Below are positions 13,801-25,200 of a DNA stretch of 64,000 bases, in pieces. Position 1 is the stretch's first letter; each line of letters opens with the position of its first letter. Made by a program: the position numbers and the translations under genes. A model generated the notes under the pieces. That model had not been told where the DNA came from. It did no database searches and saw only the letters and a list, made by a program, of their open reading frames with translations. Location of the stretch: assembly GCF_037975245.1 (NCBI RefSeq), contig NC_092569.1:14776501-14840500 (forward strand). Reading direction: 5' to 3'. This DNA is from Apostichopus japonicus. Taxonomy: Eukaryota > Echinodermata > Holothuroidea > Aspidochirotida > Stichopodidae.

Positions 13801-16800
13801 TTGAGCCAGAGTTCGGGCATAGCCGATCATTTCTCTCAGTTCTTCCAAACTTCCCAGCACGTTGTGGGAAATGTTCAGAATCGAGGTGTGCTGGTCCAGG
13901 AGGCCTTGCTCCAAGTCTCCAAATTGCTGCAAAATCTCACGACCTTGCTCAACTGTCAAAAAGAGGGTAGAAATTGGGATAGAAATTGTTAATTAGGAGA
14001 AAAAAAAGACTAGCTTTCCACTCGGAAATGTAAAACTATTATTATTATTACTGTTACAGATACAAATCTAGCAGCACCGGGCCCAACCGAAGCATCTTGA
14101 TCACAGTTGGATTCAAGTTCAAGTTATTAACTTTAATACTTCATACTTCTTTCAACAACAAACAAACCTTCCTCTGGTATTAGGCATATCATATGAGGGG
14201 TGTTCAAATCAAGGATTCCTCACTATTCCAACATTCAAGGACTTTCAAGACCAAAAAAGGGGTGATTTTTCCAGACCATGTGGGGGGAACCATGTCTGCT
14301 AAGGCTTCTCTTACCAACTCATCCTTACCCATTCCACATTCTTTAATCACCCCCACTTCCTCCCTCCCTCTTTTCCAACCTCCACCTTTATCTCCAGATA
14401 CCTTGTACTCATCACATATTTAACAATCCTCTTACACCAGCTTCAGAACCCTCAACATTCATCTTATCAATATTTAGGATTGTTTACGATAATAACCAGT
14501 GACTCCAAGAATGATAATTCATCATAGACAGCAGTCTCCCCCCCTCCCCTGGGGCACCTCTCCTTCACCCCTTGCCACTCTCCCCTCTCTCCTTTAACAT
14601 GTCTTTGGTTTGCCTACTCAAACTCATTCTACTACTCCGTATTTCAGGGATGAGCCTGGGTAAAAAAAATCAAGGACTTTGCAAAAATTGTGGTATAGGC
14701 TCCAGTTTGTGTATGCTACAGTGTGTTAGGGTAATAGTTTTTGTCCCCGAGGTAGAAAAGAAATCATGGATATTCCGCTAATTCTCAGAAAAAGCTCATG
14801 CCTGGTATATACAGTATTAAACTACTTCACAAACCTTTTGCATTAGCCTCGGCTGCTTCGATGTTAGTTTGATCTATATTATCAGGGATTATGATGGTGA
14901 CCAGTTCCTCCATGTATGGTAATTGCTGAGTAATCTGCTCCACCACACTGGCGGCAGCTCCTGCTCTCATGCTAGCATCCATTGCCTGCATCTTAGCATT
15001 GAGTGCCTGTTCACTGAGGGCAGCTATTAAGAGGAGGAAAAAAAGAAGACGAAGAAGAAATATTGAAGAGAATTAAAAATGATTAAAATGAAGACTCATG
15101 ATTCAGATTTACATTTTGTTTACATTTATTGGGGGCATGGAGGTATGAGGGGTTGTGTGTTGTGTTGTTCTTATAAGTTTGAACTTGGACTTGGACCAAC
15201 TTGGAACTTGGACCAAAGAACTGAAGGAAAGGTAGTAATATAAAGAACGAGATGGGCTCAGAGAATTAAAGTGATTTTGTGGGTGATTACCGAGTCAAGA
15301 CAAAGTGAAAGGTGATTGGTTCTCTATCCATTTCACATGTTCACTGCAAACATTTTTTAACACATCATCTGTGGATATATTTTCAACAAGTTTCATTCCA
15401 CATATGGCATATTTGAGCAGTCTCTCTAAGCTTACTCAAGCTGTACGACTGGGAACGAACCAGGCCCAAAAAGTTAAACAAACAGCTAATTGTTCTCGAT
15501 GCACCTAGGCTACCACTTCCTGTATTAGTCGTAAAATCACCCATTACCTATTGCAGCCACTGTTTTCCCCCATCCCTCTCCCTGCCCCCCTCCCACTTTA
15601 GTCAAGTTGCTGCTGTCATATTGGTGTTAATCATTCAACCTAAACCTTGCATTGGGACGCTTGAGAATAAATCAAAATCGGCAGACATCAGAGAATATTC
15701 AAAGTGATGATCTCACCCATTACCTATTTCAACCACTGTTTGCCCGTCACCCCTCTCCCTGCCCCCAGCCCCCTTTAGTCAAGTTGCTGCTGTCATATTG
15801 GTGTTAATCATTCAAACTAAACCTTGCATTGGGACGCTTGAGAATAAATCAAAATCGGCAGACATCAGAGAATATTCAAAGTGATGATCTCACCCATTAC
15901 CTATTGCAACCACTGTTTGCCCCCCCACCCCTCTCCCACCCCCCTCAGTCAAATTGCTGCTGTCTTATTGCTGTTAATCATTCAACCTAAACCTTATTGA
16001 CTGGGACGCTTGAGAATAAATCTAAATCAGCAGACATCAGAGAATATTCAAAGCGATGATCTCACCCATTACCTATTGCAACCACTGTTTGCCCCCACCC
16101 CTCTCCCTGCCCGCCCCCACCCCCCCTTAGTCAAGTTGCTGCTGTCTTATTGGTCTTAATCATTCAACCTAAACCTTATTGATTGGGACGCTTCAGAATA
16201 AATCTAAAGCAGCAGTCATCAGAGAATATTCAAAGCGATGATCTCACCGACGTCGCAATTGTCGCCGACAAAGCCAGGTTTGCAGGATGCGTCGTTAGCA
16301 TCACAGACTTGTATCTCACAATCACTGTTACCTACAGAGACCAGAATGAAATAAACAGTGAAAATCAAATTGTCCTCTGTGCTATCTCTCTTTAATTACA
16401 GAAGTCACTAGTTCATAGCATCCGCGCAGGAAATCTCCCGGATAAATCGAGATCGAGGTATCGATATTCGATAATAATATAACGATAACACAGTAACTAT
16501 ATAGCGATATATAACAATAAATGAGACTTACGGGATGGTATAGCCATCATGCCCTGCTCAATATCCGAGAGGTCCAACGTCGCCGTGTCCAATTTGCCCA
16601 TTGCTTCATCTACCGCGGATGCGGCATTATTGAAATTGTCGTTGAGATCTGAGGGAGAAAAATAACGGGACATGTTTCCCACCTGATGATGATCATTCTC
16701 TGTCATCGTCCAAGAATAACACAGGGTTGTGGCAGAGAAGGGTAGGGGAGGGGGAGAGGAGGGGAGGGGAGGGGAGGGGAGGGGAGGGGGAGGGGAGGGA

Positions 16801-19251
16801 AGGGGGGAAAAGGGGAGGGGAGAAAAGGGGAGGGGAGGGGAAGGATGGTGCCAGTGAGACATGACAGTATAATGAAAAACAGATAAACCGATGATAACAC
16901 CTCTCCCCACCCCCACCACCTCCCCACTTCCCCCACCCCATTCCATTTCATTTGCTCAACAGGCAGCAGGAGAAAGGATATTAAGAGAAATTCCAGTATA
17001 TTACTTACCAACATTATGAGAAAAATCAAATACTACATTTTATGAAGAATTTTGTGACAGCAATTTAATCTATTGGTTTAAGATGGGGAATTAATTTGAA
17101 ATACATACTGGGAATAGAATGCAAATAGAAATAGCCTATAATTTACCTTCCAATTTCTTCTTTGCTTTCTCTCCTTTGCTTACAAGTTTTCGGCTGGCCT
17201 TCAAAGAGGCTGCCGGTTGGGTTCCAAATTTAGATGCCTGGCAAAAGGTGGAAAAAAAAAGACAATAAAATTGGATGGGCCAGAAGAATGCATGTAGGAT
17301 AATGAACGGCGGGATTGGCCTTGTCCTCACCCATCCCGTGTAATATTATATACTAGGGTCTCCATCAGCGGGACGCACTTATTTGACTTTTGGGACTAAC
17401 TCTTTTTTCTATGATATGCTTAAAATTTACACGCGGCTTCAAAAAGTGGACACTTAAAGAATACTTGGGTAAGAGAGAAGAGACTATATTCTCCCAGCCA
17501 ATGAGGTACATTGATAGGCTTATTTTTCCTTTATTACAAGCATATGACCAGATGGTGTAGCATTTAAGTCACATTACTACAAGGTCTGCAAACTGCATGC
17601 AGGCCTAGAATTTCACAATTTTAGCATTATGAGTTCAACCTCAAGGTTAGCCCTCGTCTGGTCTGTACCCGGAAGAAATGTTGATTTTCCTGGTGTCGTG
17701 TGATCTACAAAAGTAACCAAAAGCCGTCTTCTTTATCTTGGCTAATGACGCAGCTGCAGCAGGAATAAACTTTCAGAGAAGAGCTTGAGGAGTAAAATTA
17801 GGAAGATGGCTTCGGTTGTTTCATAGATCACACAATACCCAAAGTAACCTTCTCCATCAACATTTACATGACAACAATGACACAAGCTGTGATTTTTATG
17901 GGGGGCAAGAAAGCTAGGCTAGGTAAACCTCCATTATGACAGTATGGTAGGGTCTAGAGTAAAATTTATCATGTTCGTTCTGTAAGGAAGATCATAAACA
18001 ACACATCACTTTCTCAAGATTTGTTAACATCCCTTGTGACAGAAATAGAACAAAGTTATTAAATCAGGATGGATTAAAAACCCAGCCGATCTGACTGCCA
18101 GAGTAATTACGCAGCACGATGGAATCGGCCGTTTCCTCCCAGTTATCGCGAGCAGTCTTCGGTTGTTTCAACTACGTACCTCTTCATCGGCTAAACTGCT
18201 GGCATTTTGGGCGTTCAGAGCAGCTTTTTCGGCATCTTCAATAGCCTCTATGATATCGGTGTATGCGTTGGCGGCTTTCAGTGCATTATCTGCTGAATCC
18301 TTGGTAGAGACCAGTAGACTGCCGAGAGAAAGCAGGAAATCAAAGGCAGATCATTATTTGTAAGCATTGGACGTTGCATCGCTCAAAGCTGGTCAGGAGC
18401 TATGTCTAGGGGGGAGGAAGGCATGTAAGAAGAACGTATAAAAGCAAAATCGAGTGGCCGGTACGGACCGGTAAAAAGCCGCTAGACTTGATCAAAGGTC
18501 AAATTAACGGTAAAACCAGTATACGATATATAATAAGCTAGACAGTCTGATATGCTAGATGACCGATCGTGGAAATTATTTTAAAGGACTTTGAGGGCAG
18601 ATCAATTGTTTACACAGTGGCTCCAAGAACTTTAGGATACTGAGGTATCCATGCACTTGTTGAGTGTTGGCAATTCCTATTGTTTTTACAGAGGCTCTTC
18701 ATGGTGTTACCAAGGAACACACACTTAAGTAACATGAAGAGTGACTAAAAACGAGTAACGGGTTCACTTTAATTCAGATACTCATATCGTTATACCACAC
18801 CTGTTTTTACTGATTGTTTTTATTCGAATCTGATCACCTCTGAAATATCTGGGCTCGTTTTGACAGACATGATATCCGCTAATTTTCCTATTTCTTTTTC
18901 TTGTATTTAGGGTCGTTGTGACACTTACCCTTCTAACAAGTCGGCTTGCTCGGTCAAGTTGTCGGCATGACGGACGGCGGTGTCCACCACGGCGTTTGTT
19001 TCGTTGTACGCTGCCTGTAACTTAGCCAGACCGCTGTCGAGTTTGGTGTTCGCAGCATCCAGTGTGGAGGCATTAGCTGCCGTAGCCTAGGAGATCAGAA
19101 GATTGTCTGATATTAACAACAAACGATGAAACAGTACTTACTGTACACTAAAAATAATAACATTAGTAACCAATCACATGATTAATTAATCAATCGATTA
19201 ATCAATCCATCCTAATCTTGCCTCTCCTGTTTGTGACAACAGATCTAGTCT

Positions 19252-19297
<46 letters not shown>

Positions 19298-22200
19298 GTT
19301 ATTCTACATCTAGTAATTATCATGTCTGATTTTTTTCAGATCACCTACATGTCGCCTGCATAAACCCATAAGTCTACCCAGAGCATACCTACATACATAC
19401 CTGCACAGCAACCTTAGCATCCTACATGCATACCTACATACATACCTGCACAGCAACGTTAGCATCAACCAGGAGGATGTCTGCAGCTTCTATCAAATCC
19501 TGAGCTCTGTCTCGCTCGTCCTTAGCTTGCTCGTGCAAATCGTTAATCTCCTGCTGAGAAGCCTAAGGAAGTAAATAGAAAACTAATTTGCAGGTTTCTG
19601 TTCATATAATTATGTTCAAAATGTGTTCATGGTTGAGACTTTATTGCCTGCCCAATTAAAGAGTATGTTCCAACGCTGCAACATGTCTGTATCTGACTGG
19701 ATACCTTCTAATGTAGAGATCATCTGTCGTGCCTGCCCAATTAAAGAGAAGCTTCTATTCGCTGCAACATTTCTGTCTAGGACTGGATACCTTCAAATTA
19801 TGCTTTGGTGTTTAGCTCAAATTCCACAAAGCATTCTTAGTCAATGAGTACCTAATAAGAAAGAGACTGACTACATTTTACTAATACTTATTATCGTATA
19901 ACATACAAAGACAAAGACAGAAATAGTCTGATGAGCTGCATAACTTGTACCAGTTTTCAAACAAAACTTTGAAATAAGTCCTTCTTATGTACAGCATGCT
20001 TCTTCAATATAAAAGCAAGAATTCTCAGCCTAGACTACAATCCTATCGTATGACATGAACCTATCCTGGACTAATTTGCATACAAGAAAAAGGACGACAC
20101 AATAAATACTTCATAGCATGCATATGACTAGGATCCAATCGTTGTACTGAACTAATGATTAACAAAGACTAGAGTAATCATTTTCCTAAGATGGGTAAGA
20201 AACTTCTTACCCTTAAGTCCGAGCTGTAGTTCTTGCATATAAGAAAAATGACGATACAATGAAAACTTTAAAGCATGCATATGAATAGGATCCAATCGTT
20301 GTACTGAACGAAAGATTAAGGAAGACAGAGTAATCATTTTCTTAAGACAGTAAAAATCTCCTTACCCTCAAGTCCGAGGAGTAGTTCTTGCTCATAGCGT
20401 CTTTTGCTGTTTTCACGTTGTCTTCTGACATGGACGTCAAGTTCACCAGCTCTTTGATCTTTCCTGAAAAGTCACCCAAATCTTGGGACACGTTTCGCAA
20501 ACGGCTCATCAGATCATCGGAGGCATTGCGGAGACCCAGAGCTCGGTTGAGCACTACCGGCAGAAGCCAAGAGAGAAAATGAAGAAGACTTAATGTCAAA
20601 TCAGAATTCTAGGTATATATTAAAAGCATATCAAAACTAAATGATGTAAATATGTATTTATAGCTAACTTTATTAGAGGAAACAATATATTACAGCAAGA
20701 GAGTTTTAAAGCTCTGAAGTCAAACAAAATTATCTGGACTCATTTAAAAGAAAAATGTGTTGATAAAATGGTGTCATATAGGCCAAAACATAAAATACTA
20801 CAAACTGAATGCAAAAGGTACAGACTACATATGCAGCGGAGATCTGCACAAACCTTGTGCATGACATTATTTTATCAGCCCGGCTATCTGGAAATGAGGA
20901 AATCTATTCTTCAAGTTAAGGAAATTAAATCAAAACAGGTCCTTTTGTCAAATGCTGTTCCTAGACCATCAGAGAGAGAGTGAGATATTTACTGAGTGGT
21001 CTTCTTTTACTTCCTTTCCAGAAAGCAAATTTTGCCTCTCAAAGGTTTTTTTTTAATATCCTCCCTCCCTTTCATCTTCAGCAGTTGATTTTTCATCACC
21101 TGCTTTGTTTTTAATCTCACAACCCATTGTTCTCCTTCACTATATATCCTCTAATTTTTGTTATTTAGTGTTCCAATTAACGTTGTCTGTACCCATACGG
21201 TCTACTTCATTCGTTTCCCTTCAGCCTTCCTTCTAGTCTGCCTCTGACTAAGTTCCCTACCTGAGATCAAAACTTTCAAGCACTCCCAACTTTTCATCAA
21301 ATTTTTTCAAATATCAGATGTGTAACCGACAGTGAATTTTTTGTTTTCTTTGGGGTGGGAGGGGCGGGTGGGGGGGGTTATACCGCTAAACTATTATCAC
21401 AATATTTCATGTGAGCATCCGAGCCGTAATAGCAAGTTTCCTCCTTACGTTCTGCGGCAGCTTCCAACTCCATCCCTGCCTGCGTTCTTTCTTCTAAGTG
21501 GTTTCTGCCTCTTATTTCCTCTAGGATCAATCTGGCATTGTCCAACATGTCGCTGATTCCCAGACTTTCATTACTGGCCGGAGCGGTGAGCTTGGCTTGA
21601 TCTGTTGTTGGCAATTTAGAAGAAAAGTAAAGGGACTGGAGTCAAAACGAGGGTGATTTGAATGTAGTATCATTGGACTCTTCCAACATCGGAAATGAAA
21701 GAAAAAGTACAGTGTCAAACTACACGATATTAACGACACTCTTACACCTTACCTGAATAGCTGATGCTGTAGTGTAGTGGGAAGAGTGTATATTCTCCCA
21801 CCCACCCACCCACCAACCACCCATCCCGGGCCCTTCCAAAACCATTGGGTTCCTGATTCAAAGTAGTAATCAAGGAGCAGGGATAGGTACAACAATTACA
21901 AGCCTACCACGTGATCTCAATTAAGTTAATGGTCACTAATAGTCAGTAAAACAACCAATTTAACCAGTGGTGGAACTAGGGGTATTGGTCAAGGGGGGCG
22001 AGATTGATCTGTAGGGGCGCTTTCGACACTATCTAAGCGGAGCGCCACCACAGGTTGGCGCGGGGTGTACTATTTTGAGTAAAGATACTCCCTAGATCGC
22101 CAGAAATTACCCTTTCCGGGCCTTGCTAATTTGTGGATGAACAAAGAATAAATAGGTGTCATCGCCATTTTGTGAGAAAATTACACCAACAAAATGTGAC

Positions 22201-25200
22201 AAATGTTAATAGGTATTTGAGAGCGCAATAAAATAGTCACTAATCACGAATAAGTAAAAAGTGGTAAAAAGCTGAAAAGGGCGCCAGCAGTCCATTTGAG
22301 TCCGTCGGGGGGGGGGGTATCCACCCCCTCTGACTGTATGGACACTCCGCCACTGAATTTAACCCTAGAAATATGGGAGAAAACCCAAGAGCAGACTTGA
22401 ATTCCTAGTGGGTAATTGTGCCATTCCTTTGATCATTAACATACAAGAGTCACTATTAAATCAAAATATTGTTACTAACCTTGGATGTACTTGAAGGTCT
22501 GGTTGATCTTGGCCGCAATCGACTCGGCTCTCTCTAAAGTTTTGCTAGTCGTTGCAACCATTTCTTGTCCGGTTTCATCAGTTTTACCTCCCTGAGAGAG
22601 AGAGAGAGAGTACAAATCGATGTCCGTTTCAGATTGACCATATTAAGAATAATTTTTTTGGGGGCCATTTAGAATTTACGATTCAAAACTCTAGGTCCAA
22701 AAAAAAAATTCTTCTGATGAATTTAAATAAATGTTGTGTTATTTGAAGTCACAGCAAAGGGAACAAAACGATGAATGTTAATGTTGGACACATGAGCTTG
22801 TACTTATATTCTCTATAGCTATTATATATACTGTTCAAAATCCTTAAAACTGTTACAACTCTTAAAGGGGGAGAGTCTCAGGTCTCGATTCTACTTCATA
22901 TAAATAGACCATGACAGATTTTCTTCATTAGTTCAACAAATCACATTTCTTTTTCAAATAATGACGTAAGAACTCAAAACTCTCATTTTTCTGAATGTGA
23001 TTAATTCTGGTATGAAAATTGTCTCGCTGACAGAAAATGCCGAACATTGAACCAAAATACATTCATTAATTGCTCAGTACATTATCAAAGAAGGTCTTAG
23101 CTTGATCCGATGCAATCTTCTCTTCTTTGGAGTACACACTCGGTAGGGTTTGGTAAACAAAAATTGTGGACTAAAAATGGAAAACTGCTTTAAAGAAAGT
23201 ATAAAACTGATCGCCTTCTCATTTTGACCGACTTTACCTGTTTCAATATTTTACGAGCCAGATCTTTCAGAGCGTCCAAATCTTCCGTCGAGTTGCTCAG
23301 CTTCATGCCCATATCGTTGTTGTTTATCTCAAACACTTCTGTCTTATTCTGGAAAAGGCCAAATCATGAAAAATAATTGTCAGAAAATGTCGGCCTCATT
23401 TTGCTTTGTTCAGAACCCTGAAAACTATCTTTGCCTGGGATGCGACCAACGCAGTCACAAAACAAGAAAATTTATTGGTTACAACAGAGAATACTCTTCT
23501 TAAAATACAAAACTGTAAAGAATATTAAGAATTCGGGAGGAAAGACAATGACATGGAAAAAAATGCACCATGATTTTTCTAGATACTGCATGGCAAGCAA
23601 ACTTCATACATAAAACATTGTTTTGTTAAGGCGTCAGATTCGTGATCCAAGGATTGCTGGTTCGATTCCTGCCTAGTTCATTACGTTGTGTCCTTGGGCA
23701 AGATGCTTTATCTCACTAGCCTCTCTCCACCCAAGGGTTAAATGGGTACCTGTGAGGTAACTTGTCATTGTCCTAAATAGAAAAAGAACCCATATGACCA
23801 ATTCTTAGCAACAGCAGCAAGACGAATCATTGTTCAAAGACACAGCATAATCAACACACCATCATTAATGTCTAACGTGAAAAGAACACGTAAACACAAA
23901 ACATGGTTGAGTATTACTAGGTAATATCATGGAAGAAATCATGCAACAATCATCTCACACATGACTTCCGAAATACACGTGGTAACTATATTCTACTTAT
24001 AAAACCAGTTTAACAACACCCCCCTTACCCATACCCCTCCACCCTCTGCCCACCCCAAAAAAAATTATCCAAATCAAAATAAATTAAAGCAGAATGAAGG
24101 AGATTTGGTGGAATAAAATATGTATCTTATTAACTCTAGATGACTTATTTTCTCTACCTGTACATCATGCATGGTATTGTTTAACTGGGTCAATCTTGCC
24201 ATTTGGGTCACGCCGACAGAAACGTTAAAGAGACCAGAGTGATTTGAATCCATGGTAAAGTCCATCTCGTCCAATATATCCAACAACTCATGGACGCAGT
24301 CATCGCAAGCTGATAGAGAGAGGGATATAAAGAAACAGGCTTCAAAATTCGGGGCTATTTTACTTGCTATTAAATGCCAGTGGCATTTGCCACTTGCCAA
24401 TCGAGCATAAAAACAAAATAAGGCGCTGGCAATTTTTTGCCAGTTTACATTTCAAATCTAATTAAATTGGTAAAATCTGTCAAAAATTTCCAGGCAAACA
24501 ATCGGCATGATATTTGTGCCTAATGTAAGTCCTGTTTTACTGCTTAATATAAGGAAATAAAAATGGGCTGCTCTCAAAAAGCTTGCACAGTAACAATTAT
24601 GTGTCGTACTTCAGGAAATTAGCAGTCGGAACTTGATTTTAGACAGTATATTTTTTTAAAGGCAAAAGCAATTTTTAAGCTATTGTCAAAATTGGTGACA
24701 TTCTAGGCTTGAGAAAGACTGATTATTAAGCAATGAGAACATCAAAGATGATAAAAATAAGCTAACAAGTCTTCAAGACAATACTAGGATTGACTGCCCG
24801 ACATCAAAACCAATCAAAAACTCGGCACATTTCGAGATGTTCTGCAATGCCATACAAAAAACATTGTATCTTGCTTTTTTTTTATTCGCCCATGTTCTTG
24901 AAAAACAAAAGCATCATACTAAATATATTTTAAATAGGGTGTATCCTGACGGCCAATCTCACGATACCCAGTTTAGCTCGCCTCTCGTTTTAAGAAGATG
25001 GGACTTACGAAGACATCCGGCATCTGTGAGGATGAATCTTTCCTCACACTGGTCACATTTAGGGCCCATGGCCCCCGGAGGGCAGATACATTCCCCACTA
25101 AACGGATCGCATCTTAGCTTGGGAGGACATCTGCAAGCTGTTTGAACAAAGTCAAGGAAATCATATTAAGATAGATAGATAAAACATAGAGAAAAACATA

